Origin: Diprion similis
Lineage: Eukaryota; Arthropoda; Insecta; Hymenoptera; Diprionidae
DNA length: 64,000 nt
Direction: 5' to 3'
NCBI RefSeq assembly: GCF_021155765.1
Contig: NC_060117.1
Location: 6,538,001 to 6,602,000, forward strand
Shown here piece after piece: positions 1-12,513 of this stretch (the stretch's first letter is position 1; each line of letters opens with the position of its first letter). The translations under genes were made by a program, and so were the position numbers. The notes below the pieces were generated by a model. The model saw nothing but the letters and a program-made list of their open reading frames with translations. It searched no databases and had not been told where the DNA came from.

Positions 1-990
1 AGTAACAAATTCACCGAGATTTTTTTAGCTAAAATCGCGTCTTTCACTTCCAAATGCTGCAAAGAATCGAAAAAAATTAATAAAAAAAAGCTCGCCACGA
101 TTACCTGGGAAAACATATTACCTTTAAAACGCATATCGATTTTTTTGTCTCAGATGATCCGGTAACGAGTTGTCATGTTAACCGCAAAATAACTTTTTTT
201 TTCAAGGCGCCTCCGGAGATCCGCCGTCACGGGCATATTTAGCAATATTTGTTATTGAAAATTTTTTCTAATATACTTCAGAAGTTATACTATAATATAT
301 ATATATAAAGTGAATAAAACAATATTACTCATATCAGCGCAAAAAAAAAATCATGAAAATGTGCCTTTTTTTCGGATTTAAAAACCTTACCCTTCCCTTA
401 AATCAATATTTCCATACTTATAAATATTTTTATACGTATCAATATTTTTATAATGTTTTTGTAAAATCATTTATCGAAAGAAATAAGAGAAAATAGATGA
501 AAAATATTTTTTTGGGATGTCTTCGGAGTTGTTCCTGTACTGTGTGTCACTTATTCAACAACAACTTCACAACCTCCTGCCGAGGCCAGGTTCCGACAAA
601 TAGCTGGCAGCATAAGTTTTTATGCCTTCTCAATTAATAAACTACCGGTAAAAAAAAATTCAGCTTTTATCATTTGTCATTTTTTTTTTTTTTCTCTCAC
701 ATCATTATGTCGATGGCAGGAGTACATCGTTATACGATACAGGTGGCAGTGGGTGATTTTTTTCTAACTCATATGTCATTAAACGATAGGTAAAGTTTCA
801 GCTTTTATCATGTTTGTCATTTACTCGTTTTTTTAAACAACATTGATAAGTTGTTGATAAGCGTTGTCCCGCTGCGCTGGTGCGGCGGCAGGAGTTGATT
901 TTATGTCAAGAAGGCGTTTATATGACACGAAAACAATGAAATTATTCTTTATCAAATGTGTCACAAAAAAATGTCGGTAGCCCCCGGACT
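1..990. other. Intergenic, no gene recognised
   Basis: AT-rich sequence with several homopolymer runs. An imperfect direct repeat built on TTCAGCTTTTATCAT occurs near 660-690 and again near 794-833. The open frame that begins near 956 is only the run-in to the duplicated Samtor fragment, and I see no gene of its own here. Confidence 0.5.
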
Positions 991-1182
991 AAAAGAGTCG
1001 CTACCAGATGGGCAATTTTGCAAAAATTTCCACAAGACGACGAACTCTTTCATTCCGATACTAAGATCTTTATACCACAGGATTTTACCACATGGATTAG
1101 GGAAGAGACAGTTGAGTGTGTTTCAGGTGATAAGAAAGCCGATGTTAATTTTTATAATGAATTGCCACATGCAAAGCAATAA
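991..1182 (+). pseudogene. Samtor C-terminal fragment
   Basis: This stretch repeats the last ~60 codons of the Samtor gene at 13647-13832 with only a few changes: Ser to Ile and Ser to Pro near the start, and His for Tyr near the end. The native TAG stop has become AAG, so the frame runs two codons further to a TAA. There is no methyltransferase domain, start codon or promoter upstream, so it is read as a truncated duplicate. The substitutions are few, so the duplication is not very old. Confidence 0.85.
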
Positions 1183-1638
1183 ATATAATTTACTGACAGT
1201 ATTGCATTCTTATTTCCTACTACCTCGACGCACCATGTTGTTTCGAAAGAAAGTTTCGAGCCACCACTGATGAGCGAGAAGGCGGATTTTAGATTGGATT
1301 TGTCGCAAGAATTTATTTAGTTGAAATTCATTATCGAAAGCTTTTAGCAATCTGTAAAATCTACGGACTTAGATAGATCGGATTATATTAGACGAAATAT
1401 AAGCTAGTTCCATGTATGTACTACGGAAATTTGGGAGGATATTTCTATTAAAATCAATTGATTATCCTATAAAATCTTTAAAACGTTTCGGAGAGTAAGA
1501 GAGAAAAAAATCGACTAGAAATTGTCTAAACAAAATTTCAACTGAAGTATAGTTTTTCTAACAACATTCAGCAACTGATCGGAATGTGCAAAACTCACGA
1601 ATTTTTTCATAACGAATTACTATTTTCAGGTCGTCAAG

Positions 1639-1725
1639 ATGTCGTCCCATCTAAACTGGATGATCGTCCGCAACAACAATGCGTTTCTGTTGAAAAAGCG
1701 CAACATCAGCAAGCTCTTCTCTACG
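1639..1725 (+). pseudogene. Orphan copy of RpL28 first coding exon
   Basis: Twenty-nine codons, start ATG included, are kept open, preceded by an intact TTTTCAG acceptor and followed by a GTAAGT donor. Against the functional exon at 15027-15113 there is one amino-acid change (Pro to Leu near the end) plus silent changes. The leader exon and promoter are deleted in this copy, and the remaining RpL28 exons are not found downstream. It is therefore a non-functional exon copy, unless it is used as an alternative exon of some unknown transcript. Confidence 0.85.
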
Positions 1726-2414
1726 GTAAGTTGAGCTTACCAGTTCGCGTATACCGTAAGAGAATAATAGACAATTCGACAAATCTTTAAGCAATGCACA
1801 GAACTCAATTGGATAATATGCACATTTTAATTAGTTAGAATCAGCAGATTTCACGATTCAAATCTGTAAGGTTATATTCCGCCACGTTACTTCTCGCAAG
1901 CCTTTACATCCCAAGGAATCACATGCAGTGCCCTATTTTATCTGTGTAATTAATTTTATGTATGAAGTTATGCTGTGTCTATCTGCAATATGGAGCGAAC
2001 CAAGCACGCTGCGAATTAAAAAAAAAAAAAAAAAAATGATAGACGTATGAGTACAAGCGCAAGGTGCACACTTCAAAAAAAAATAATTCATGACTTTTCA
2101 AGTACTATATATCAAGAATAAACTAAAATCCAGTTACTTCAGCTTTCTCTTGAGATTTTTGTCATTCGTGCGAGTGTTTTGAATAATCGATGATAAGCTT
2201 GTACTTCGTATAGGACGACATGACGTTACGACGTTAATGTTGACGTGGAAAGTTGTAAAAATAATCGCTGAATACGAATAATGTGTATCAGCTCATCTCC
2301 AATCCCCCCCTTGTTTTCTCAATGTGAGTGCATACTAATATGCGGTTATACTACATACATACTAATAAACTATACACGTATGAGATAATTTCAATACCGG
2401 TTTACAGCTAATGT

Positions 2415-2640
2415 ACACACAGACAAAAGATTTAATTAGCTGAACAAGAGGAAAAGTTTGATTAGCTGAAACAGACAGGTTTGATTAGCAAAACGGACAA
2501 AAGGTTTAATTAGCTGAAAAAGAGGACAAATTTGATTATCTGAAACAGAGAAAAGGTTTGATTAGCTGAAATAGAGAAAAGCTTCATTTTAAATTAGCTG
2601 TAACAGAGAAGAGGTTTGATTAGCTAAAACAGAGAAAGTT
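2415..2640 (+). repeat. Tandem minisatellite, units of about 25-30 bp
   Basis: Seven to eight degenerate copies of a unit resembling AGGTTTGATTAGCTGAAACA, separated by short A/G-rich spacers such as AGAGAAA. Unit length varies between copies, so it is an eroded array. It begins about 100 bp after the end of duplicate copy A. Confidence 0.75.
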
Positions 2641-4448
2641 GCTACAAGTACAGTGATAAAATCGATGTCGAGTCCAACATGATCTTCGCGGCAACAAAAT
2701 TTACCTCGATTATTCTTAACAACGATAACAAATTGCATATTTTTTTGATCATCATCTATTTCCCACCAAGAGTTATTGAAATAAATATTTTCTTCGACTG
2801 GAATTTATAGGTATCAGTGTACTTGTAAAAAAAAATTGCTTTGTTGCCCCGGAAGAAAAAGTAATACAATGGTTGGAAAACAAATAATTTTGTACACCTC
2901 AGATATATTTCATAAATACATCGGCCAAGGTTCTTCACTATCACAGTACATTCTGCGATTTTTATCTCTGCGCGTTGAGCACCGGCTTACATATGCCGCG
3001 CTTTCTCTCATAACCACAAGGTATCAAGTGGACGCGCAAAAGGCGCGGTCAAACTTGAAAACTTGTTTGTTCATAACAAATGTGACTCAACAGCTGAAAG
3101 CTAAGTATATCAAGAGTGCTTAACTTTGCCACGTACTATTAGCGAAATCGATGCGCAAAAGGCGCGATCAATCGATTCGCATCATTAATTGCCTCGTTAA
3201 AAGCGGGTCCCGTTTCAATGATTACTCGGCGCGCAAAAAGGCGCAATCGTATGAATTGTTAATAAGTTTCTGATACTCAGGACTTGTCGTAAAAACTCTG
3301 TAGAAAACCAATCCGCACCTACGTTCTTTCAAATCAGATACACGGCGATGCGGATTGTTGTTCTCAGATACGAATCAAGTCCGGGAGGGAGGTTGGAGAG
3401 CATGCATTATTGTGTGGCGTGACGGTCGGCGGTCCTCTTCGACGCGAAGTTTTCGAGCTCAGCATCTCTCCCTATCTAGCGTACCACGGAACGCGATGGA
3501 TGGTCCAGAGATGCGTTTTGCCCATTCAAACGATCACAGAGATTAATTGAATGAAATAATGATGGATAATGATTGAATAATTGAATTGAATAACGGCTGG
3601 TAAGGAATTGCAGAGTAAGAATAAATGGATAATTAAACCTCCTTAATATTCAAATACTGACGAATGGTCTAGACTCGTATACAGTCTTTCAAGTGCTCTC
3701 GGAGAAAAATTTCTGTGATAGTTTGACGCTGTGAATTACAAAAGTTAGTAACATCACGGTATATCGCGAGCTTCCTACCCTCGCCTGATTCCCAACGGAA
3801 CCACCCAACGGAAATGTTGAAAAAGGATTCTCACGCAGATCCGCATCAAACCCCGCGACGGATCCCAAAACGACCACCTAGCTTTCCGTTTACCTATATT
3901 CGATCTAAGCGATTCTCCATTTCTTCCAACACACATCATTCCTCCTCATTCGCGCCGTGGTCACGGTCACTTACTTTTTCGTTGATTACCTGTAGCGAGC
4001 AAAATGTTTTTGTACCATAGTCCGCCTACTCAGAATACAGTACCGTGGTTGTATCACGCCAACTTTAATATTGTATGCATTATTTTAGAAAATACTGGCC
4101 GACTATCGGTACACCAACCTTTTGTAAAATGGATCAAAAACATCCTGTATGCCAATCAGCATTTTTCTAAACGAGCTAAGCTTGCAGTTGACTGTTACTT
4201 GCTGCTTGTGAAAAAATTGAAAATCATTCGTAATATAAGATGCAATTTCATTACGTTACTTTATGCTAGACTTTGCAGTTTCATCAATTCAATAATAATG
4301 TGAATAACTGAATACATTTAGACCTTAGGTGAAACCACCACTTAAACGACATAATTGTTAAATTCAAATCTAGATTTGCGAATGAGTGATGGTTACCTGT
4401 CGCGATGCTCATTCTACATTTAGCAACGCGTAAAATTTCTAAATTTAA
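2641..4448. other. Intergenic, no gene recognised
   Basis: No exon with convincing splice sites seen. The only notable structure is a motif of the form GCGC-AAAAG-GCGC, which recurs at 3034-3046, 3153-3165 and, with one extra A, 3231-3244. Short open frames in this stretch have no recognisable domain. Confidence 0.4.
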
Positions 4449-5827
4449 CTAAGATTCAGGTAAATCAGATTGCGCAAAAAAATGATTCAACTGAAATTCA
4501 AGCACCGTTGCGATTGCGAATGAGCCTACCCATGCAGCTAAGAAATCGAAGATTGATGTAATATTATTGTTACCGTCACGCCACATGACAGGGGAATACC
4601 AGGGAAATATCCGTAACCTAAACACGTGCAAACTCACCAATTTCTACCTCCTCTGGGCTGCTCCACACTTTAGATGTAGTAATTGTGATAGATCTCAGGT
4701 TGAATAGTGAAATGACGCACTTATTACACTGCAATAAGAATATATCAGAATAATACTCATGCAACATACTTGGATCAGATATTGTTTCATTATAGATACT
4801 GTCGATTTCAAACAATTTTCTATCAGTTTCATGAAACGTAATTAAGGACTCAATAATATTGAATTTCAACTAAAAAGGTCAACTTCTTAGAGTCCATTTA
4901 GCACAATAGTGTAATAGAAAATTATCTTGATTGTGCACCTGTTTTTCATTTTTCAACAGCACTGAAGCCTGGTCAGATGGTGCGTTTTATTTTTCGATGT
5001 TTATTGCTGGCCTCAATTTAAATAATCGCGAAATTCGATTAGTCTTGCTGCAGTTCATTTCTGTAATCAGATAAAACAACACCAGATATTGTTAATATTT
5101 TATTTCCAAAATCCATGTACGTACAGTAGTCAAAGCGTATATTTTAAACCTGTTGTAATAGTTATGCCAAATCCTTAAAAATATAATAGATTGCATTATA
5201 CCTGTTGCTTTTCGGGAATAAATTGATCTCCTCAGTCAATGTAGGATGTTTCTCAGAATTTATTGATAGAGTCACTCGATCCAGATAATCACTAACACCA
5301 ATCACTGTTATTGCATCTCGTTTCTGAAAACAGGTAAGATACCACGATATAACTTTAAAATCGATCTACTCATCAAGCATAACTTAACTACTATTTTCAG
5401 TAAAAATAATACGACGGTTATAGAACAATTAATCGTTCACGTTCCTTGGTATTTACCGTTATATACTGCGTTGTCGTCAGATATACATATAAAAAGATTA
5501 TAATTCGAAAACGAGAAAACTAAGCTGCCGAAACGTACGAGGTATTCGAAATTCGAAAATAAGTACCTTCGTAATAAACAAACGATGTATTATAGTATCG
5601 ATCCTCAGAAAAAAACGCGACGGAAGATGAATTTGACGATTCGAAATTCAAGGAAACATTACAGTGGTAAACACGAATCTCGGTATGTTTTAGAAGGGTA
5701 TACTCCATATTTAGTAGTTACCAAAAATGCGCGGGCAAAAAACAAAACACAACACACTGCGGACAGAGGCAACTTTAAGTTACACGTACGATGGTAAAAT
5801 GCGACGAATTTAACTCACCTTCAACAT
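4449..5827 (-). CDS. Unrecognised small protein, six-exon gene with two micro-exons
   Basis: I do not recognise the family. Reading the minus strand, six exons join without a frame break: 5827-5819 (Met-Leu-Lys), 5323-5202, 5149-5125 (25 nt), 4968-4939 (30 nt), 4869-4638 and 4537-4449 (TAG stop). All introns are GT-AG and total coding length is 507 nt, or 168 aa. Phases 0,2,0,0,1 all fit. The product has no signal peptide or membrane segment; it is mixed alpha/beta in character with leucine/isoleucine-rich stretches and one CNKC pair. The fit of the 232-nt exon to the last exon is the strongest part; the 25-nt exon is the weakest, chosen because it is the only phase bridge I found. A short upstream ORF in the first exon stops across the proposed start codon, so the true start could lie elsewhere. 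Confidence 0.45.
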
Positions 5828-7394
5828 TTGCAGGGTGTTTTGATGTTAATAATACTTTGATTCTCCGGGTCACTTTTCTGCATGTTGTGTAGTAATTATC
5901 GAATGTAAATCATTAGAAATATGCATTGATTATAACACTGCGATTTGGATTCTACAACACCGAAGTGCGCAGATCTCTTCGAGCTATTTGAATCGGAGCC
6001 AACTCGATCTACTCTTCAGACGCGTCTTCCAGCGAGCACTGACTGGAACCGAATGAGCCGGTATAATATGACCAGCTGCTAGAGAGAGATAGGTGGAGGT
6101 CAATCTCGGTCTTTATCTATTCAGGAGCGTAGCAATATGATGTAGGCCCCTTAACGTACTAGGCCAACACAAATTTGGGCGCGCGCACTGCGCATTCGAA
6201 TTTGACATAAAATGAACGTTAATTGAATTAAAAAACTAATAGGAACCAAAATAAGGATTATAATGTCGATCACAAGCAAGCCTTAGATAACTGAGAAATC
6301 CATCAATATCATTGTACGTTCGATAGGGTGACGATATTGATAGAGGCAGGATCCTCGATTGATAATTTTGTGACCTGCGACCGATATTGCTAGTTATTTT
6401 ATTTTGTAACATATCAATTATTGTAAGTTTCAAAATTTTTAAACTTCAAATTTGTATGGAAACTCAATGTTCTTAGTAAACACTGAGGATTGGTTAGAAT
6501 AAAATATAAATGTACATAAATTAAAATTCAAAACATTGGTATATTTTTTTTTTCTTACTCGAAAATTTTCGAGAACTTTTAATAACGTACCTCAAATTGT
6601 TTCTTGTTCATTCGTGATTGTTATACTACTAGGGATCGGGGGGATATTATATCTATCACGTCTCTGGCACGCCCTATCCAGCAATCGACACATGAACTTC
6701 TTAAAAAGAGAGAGCAATTGACTACCACCTTGATCTCTCTTTGTCTAACTCTAGCGGACACGTATCGAAGGCTTTTATATTGGGATTGCACAGTCCATAC
6801 TATATGTCGATGGGTTCTACAGTAGAAATCATCATTGCCTCAAACGCTTGGGCGTGTTGCCTACGATACGGCGTTTGCGATGGGATAATTTATGCTGGAT
6901 AATTTGGCTTCACGTTTTGGAGGTTCCGCAGTCCGAGGCCTCTATAGTTTATTACAGCAATGCTATTAATTTTATATTATATTGATTACACATCTTTTGC
7001 AGTACAGTCTTTGCAGTACAGTCTTATTTATCTCCCGAGCTACAGGGTGTGGCGTAGGTTGCCTACAATGTGGCTCTAAACTCCGTGCTTGCAACTAAGT
7101 CTTGAATAATATTTGAATATCATAATGTTAGTGACTTGTAATGATAAAATAATAATATCATGGTTTCCTGTAAGGTAAGGATCTCTAGGATATCTCTAGG
7201 GATATTCGGATGGTCGACCAGTTTCCTTGGATGATTTACTGTCCAAATTCTCACATTTCAATCTTGGTTTGTTGGTACCAATGTTGTTGAGAAATAGTTA
7301 TAAATAATAAAACTTACCGCGATAGTGCACACCGCGAGTGCCCGTGAAAAACGTTAATAACTAATTAACTTGATCTTTCGTCGTGACTCTACTA
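5828..7394. other. Intergenic region between two minus-strand genes
   Basis: This contains the probable 5' untranslated region and promoter of the small gene at 4.4-5.8 kb, whose first exon extends upstream of 5827. A short direct repeat CAGTACAGTCTTTG lies near 7000-7025. No further gene was recognised. Confidence 0.4.
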
Positions 7395-7400
7395 TTTATT
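7395..7400 (-). terminator. Poly(A) signal of the carboxylesterase gene
   Basis: AATAAA on the minus strand, about 80 nt past the esterase stop codon, is the nearest canonical hexamer. Confidence 0.5.
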
Positions 7401-7477
7401 TGATGCCGATCATACAGAGATTTATATTTTGGTTGTATGTAGAAGACTGAATTTTTCTACCAATTTCTTCATCACTG

Positions 7478-10400
7478 CTACGAAAATATCTTTGAAAAAG
7501 TTAACAAAAGTATGAATATCGAATAAAATTTGGTTGTTATGACATTTGAGCCGTTTGATAGGGCAGTCGAGGTCTTAACGGTTTCCTTTAGCGTAGCCCA
7601 AAACTTCATTCGCTCCTCAAAGAAAGAATACCGAACGTTGAGCTCCACTTCAGGCCCGTTTCCAATTTGAAGATAGTTGTTCTCAGCAGCCGAGTATGGT
7701 TTCCATATTGTGCCATTAAGTGCCAAAGTCGTCGGAGTTCTGAAAAATCAATTGTTTAACATACTTGTCTAATGAGTTGAGTAAAATAATGATAATTTGT
7801 TGTTTAGTAATAGTTTACCCATTGGTCACAAAGGAGGTCCACAACTGAACCATGATGTCGACCATTTCTAAATCTTTTTTGGATGTGGTTTTGTTGATAT
7901 TTAGTCCGGCAAACTGTAACTCAGGTGCAAATATGTAAAAGGTATCGTCACCGTGAGCTACACCCAAATCTGTCGTTGTGTTGTGAAACAAGTAGGAGTT
8001 GGTGAAAGTGCCCTGATAATTGAAAGTGTAGAAGTACTGTGGATTCTTTGCCAGAGAATGTTGCTGTAGAAGTGCATCGTAGGCCGGGTATCGAAACATG
8101 CCGTCACCGAAGGCATGCGTGATGTTAGCGAGTATCTGTGGAGGGGTGAAATCATCGAAAAGGATCCAAAATACTTTAATATATATATTACAAAGACATC
8201 TCGCTGCTGCCACCACCGCTGCCGTGTCAAAAATCCGTAGTTTAATCCTCCACCCTATACACATACCCTTATGGCTATAAAGACTTAACACGAAGATAAC
8301 ATAACACTCAATTAAAACGTAGAAATTATGGATTTGTGACGTGTAAGAGAGTTTCGAGATTCAATGTTTCATTTTTTTCAAGATCCCATGTTAAATCAGA
8401 AGTATAAACATTGTTCCGAAGCATCGAATTTATTTTTGCAGTCTATTTTAGTTCATAAGAAAAAAAAATTGAAAAACATTTAAAATTTCATTCGCTTACC
8501 GGCACGTGTTAGTATTATCCGAAAAATGTTATATTCATAGGAAATTCTGTTTCTATGATATGAACATATTTCTGATGGGAAATTGAAAAAAATCCAAAAT
8601 GACAGAAATAACGAATACCTTAACATTAATGGAATTTCAGGCTTCATGTTTCTGATGATGATAGTGTCGAAGGCTTATGCGGAGGATGCTTAAGGTTCCT
8701 AGGGAATATCCAATACCGACCTTAAGTCGTGATGGACATTTAGCACATTGGCAATAATATTTGCATCACGATATGAGAAACTGAAGCATCCCTTTCGACT
8801 CGGGAGTAAATGCCCAAAATCACAGATTAATTTGTTTTGCCTAATATCACAGCAAGCAAGTGTTTCTTGATTTTTTGGAATTACTTACGACATTTGTATT
8901 GTTGGTTAGATCGTTGTTAAGGTAATATGACTTTATACCATCAACGTAAGAAGTTCCGTTGTCCGGTTGATATGTCAAGCACATAATGAGGGGCAATGCA
9001 AAGTCATAGTTCTCCAGAAAATCTCGAAACAGTTCTTTATCGTCGACGAAATCTATAGGTGAACCCAAACAGGAAAAATATGATTTTGGACCAAAAAATT
9101 ATGTAAGTCTAGGTTTCAAATTTAACTTTCAAATCAAGAAAAATAAAACGATGAATCTATCACATGGCGAATGAAATTTGCAAGAGTGCTGATATCAATT
9201 CTGCGTAACTTGGTTTGCAGAGGTCAAGAAGAGAAATCTGATTATACAGTGGAAACAATAAATTCCCGGTATTGGTCCTTCGTTTTCAACTTTCTATATC
9301 GAATTATAGAATCAGTACGACAATATGAATGGTACGATTTTGAAATCCCGTCTTCCACATTCGATTCGATATGCTCTAGTTTTAAAAATTTCGAAATCAA
9401 CTTTTTTCGTAATTTTTAGCCCCCAAAGGACATAATTTTCACCTCCACTGTACATGGTTCCTTCGTCGCGGACAACACCTGAAATCCAAGGCAGGTCACG
9501 AATTTTTCCAGCAGCAAAGAGATTCGTGGGACTGTCGATTAGTAGTGCGCCTTCGACATCCGGCTCGTCAGTAGGGCCCCATACCATCCCTGGATATGTG
9601 TGCCACTCAAGAAACAACGGTTGCGTGGCGATGATGTCAGTAAAGTCAATGGTTCGCAGGCAGTCGATTAGAGATTCCGACGTGTGGTTGAAACATCCGA
9701 CGTACTCACCAAGTTGAAAAGCGCGGTTCGCGTAAGCAGCTCTCGGGAAGTGAGCCCACGTTGAGAGAGCTGATCCACTCTGCGTTATGTATTTATGAAA
9801 AAGCCCTAATTCAACCCACAGATCGATTATTTTAGATGACTGTTATTATAACTTAGCGTTAGAGTTAATTCATATCAGGTTATTTCGTTGAAATGTTAAG
9901 CGGGTAATTTCGTACAAACTAAAATCCGCCTAGATTCATGCAGTTTGGAGTACATTTTAGAGAAATCCGCTTGCATTTGAGTAATTGAGAGTACATTTTA
10001 TCGATCAATATATCTCGTTGTTCACGATTGTCATGATATGTAACATTTCCAAGAAATGAAACGTCGTGGATAAAAATGAATTCCACTAAAAAAATACGTT
10101 AGATTTCCAGGAAATTAGCAACGTCTGTCGACAAATAAAGTACAGAAACCTGTGGAATTATTGCAAACTTGTACACTATAAAAAAAATCCAACGCATCTA
10201 CGAAGAGTATCTACTTCTATTTCGTATGTAACATTGGTGTATCCTCGTTTATTGTAATGATAAGCTTTGTTGTTTTACCAATTGTTGCATCTGACAGCGT
10301 CAAAATATGCACGGACCCACTGCCCGAACTCGCTCCCGCCAATGTGACTCGATCAGGATCGCCGCCAAAGTACTTTATGTTGTTTTGAACCCACTTCAGT

Positions 10401-11518
10401 GCCAAGACCTGATCCTTGAGTCCCCAATTTCCTGAGGCCACCTCGTCACCGGTGCTCAAAAATCCAAGTGGACCAACACGGTAACTTGGAAGCACCAGTA
10501 CTATATCTGCATCAAGTAAGTACTCCGGGCCGTATCTATCAGATCTAGCATTTCCAGTCTTAAAACCTCCTCCGTAAATATACACCATCACTGGAAGTAA
10601 CGCCGAGGTTGTGTTCTCCGGAAGCTGAATTGTACACACGGAATTCAGGAGGGATTATAAATATTGATTCTGATTACAATCTTACGTCAAAGTCTTATTT
10701 TCCATGCACGTGTGATAAAAAGAATTATATCTTGCTACCCTGCCAATTACCTGTATTTTGAACAACTAATTTCTGAATGAATTCTGAGTTCGCGAATTAT
10801 AAAGCACTATAAATATATTATATCATCACTGATGAAATTAGCGCTGAAATAGTTGAGACATTATTGTTTTACGGTTATCCAAATCTTGAAAATTTTTACC
10901 ATTTTACACGTGAAATTCATGTTCGAGTTCATTAATTGTCTGCTTGCGGCTGAATTACCTCCACGGATTTATTGTTCGTGTTATGTTACTTACAGAGTCT
11001 AAATGGAAGTGGTTAAAGTATCTGAATCACCTGCGGTGTATATAAATTTAGCCACAAGCAGTCTTCATCGCCCACAACAATGTCCCCCGAGTTTTGAGGG
11101 CACATACTCAAATCCACGGTAGCGTTGCGAGATCCATTCCAGCCATCTGCAGCCACGGGATTTGCAAATCTGTCGTGCAAAGTTTTCTCAACTTTCGTAA
11201 TCGGTTAAGGCACATTATTACAGAGAAAAATAGCGAAGATATAAAATGAAAGAGAGAAATGAGTGAGCGAAAAATTGTCTGCTTTGTATTGATATTGTAC
11301 CTGAGATTCCCAATTGGTGGTTGTCCATACGGAATTCCCAAGAACGCAGAAATATTACGATTATGATTAGTTGTTCGAATTATTCCTTGCAGGGTTCCTT
11401 GAGGAATCGTCACCACCGGAGCGGCGATATCTTTTGCCTGGACGTGATTTATCGAACAAACACTGATCGTAAGTAAAAATAGTGAGAGTACACCTTTCGC
11501 CGAGCAATGGAACAACAT
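7478..11518 (-). CDS. Carboxylesterase (alpha/beta hydrolase), secreted, seven exons
   Basis: Minus-strand exons are 11518-11301, 11169-11031, 10624-10279, 9805-9443, 9052-8889, 8135-7819 and 7739-7478; they join in frame to 1809 nt (602 aa), a usual length for insect carboxyl/cholinesterases. Residues ~1-28 form a signal peptide. The oxyanion-hole GGGF is at ~137-140, the nucleophile elbow GASSG has Ser218, the acid is Glu349 (in RDEG) and the base His471 (in VAHGD), so the triad is complete. The elbow has Ala where the family usually has Glu. Several N-x-S/T sequons suggest glycosylation. The end is a hydrophobic stretch (FYSIFILLLTFSKIF) after a small-residue/Asn segment, which could be a GPI-anchor signal or short membrane anchor. 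It probably hydrolyses carboxylic esters outside or at the surface of the cell; the substrate is unknown. Every junction keeps phase, so the structure is secure. Confidence 0.93.
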
Positions 11519-12513
11519 CGTGACTACGCGTTGGTGTGTGACCAGGGTAATCTGACGACTGGTGGAATTGCAAATCTTATTCTTAATGTAGGGATAAGTC
11601 CTCACATTCGAATGGATTATGTTTTCATTACAGTATCTCTATATACTGCCACTCCATTATCTCATTTTATGGTACCTGTTCTCGAATTATATGACGGAAG
11701 AATAAAGTGGAGTGATCACTTGGAGACTCAGACTTCTATTTAAACAAGAGAGTAATATATTGTAACGTTCGATTGTCACACACTCTATGTGCCTAAGGGT
11801 TGATGGTATAAACATTACGATTATTAGTCTGCTCTCCAAGGTGTTATATTTTTTATGACAGTCTTGGGAATCAACATATGTTATAGCCGTATTTGCCCAA
11901 CGGCAACGATAATCACCTTAATGTCGGCTCGACGTAAATTATATTCCAGAAAAACTATTTTACAACGATACGAATTTACAATGTTTTTTAATCTGTCAAT
12001 GATGTTTTCTGCCAATTGAGACTGCGTATACTTAATCATACGTTCATTGTCAAATGTTCATTAGAGGCTTAAGAGGTGGCGAGATTGTACTCATAATGAT
12101 TATTTACGTACGGATAATTTGGAACTGCCCATACGACCATGTAGCAAAGATAATTCAAAATCAGCAATACTTGAATGAGAATGATTTAATTTTTCACTTG
12201 TCCTTGACTCGCGTCTTTTGAGTTACCTATGAGTGCAAATTCGTTACACAAATTTTATTCAACGATACAACGATCCAACGAATTTTCAAATATACCCTGT
12301 AATCGATTCACAGGACGCAGAGACCCGAAAAGCGTGACGCAGCTCAACTAAACATCTAATCCAATGAATTTGCAGATTACAGTGGCAACCGCCAATAGCA
12401 GTGCGGAGCTCCGCGATCGCTGGGAAATAGAACGCGGCTGCAATTTCATGTTCCGACAAGTGTTGACTTTTGGGAAAACCTGTTGACCGACTACTGTCTT
12501 TTGTTTGACAACA
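11519..12513. other. Divergent intergenic region between carboxylesterase and Samtor
   Basis: The two flanking genes are transcribed away from each other, so this ~1 kb must hold both promoters. I see no clear TATA box for either. The Samtor side is less AT-rich (about 12350-12500), as expected of a housekeeping start region. Confidence 0.5.

Larger units (their letters stand above)
991..2310 (+). repeat. Segmental duplicate (copy A) of the Samtor 3' end to RpL28 intron 1
   Basis: Copy A matches 13647-15705 in the same orientation, about 12.6 kb upstream. Homology starts abruptly at AAAAGAGTCGCTACCAG and fades after AGCTCATCTCCA near 2305. It carries the Samtor C-terminal codons, the Samtor-RpL28 spacer, the first coding exon of RpL28 and the start of its intron. 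About 780 bp present in copy B (roughly 14176-14957), including the RpL28 promoter and leader exon, are missing. The missing block in B is bounded by two copies of ATGTGCAAAAC, and A keeps only one. Confidence 0.9.

Noticed and set aside
956..1270. Plus-strand frame of 104 codons
   Set aside because: It is out of frame with the Samtor fragment that explains the sequence.
7815..8291. Minus-strand 158-codon frame with its own ATG
   Set aside because: Its C-terminal part is esterase exon 6; the N-terminal part is intron read-through before the acceptor at 8136.
11108..11605. Minus-strand frame starting 29 codons before the esterase ATG and reading into intron 1
   Set aside because: The first ATG would put a polar stretch before the signal peptide; the ATG at 11518 directly starts a clean one, and the frame past 11301 is intron.
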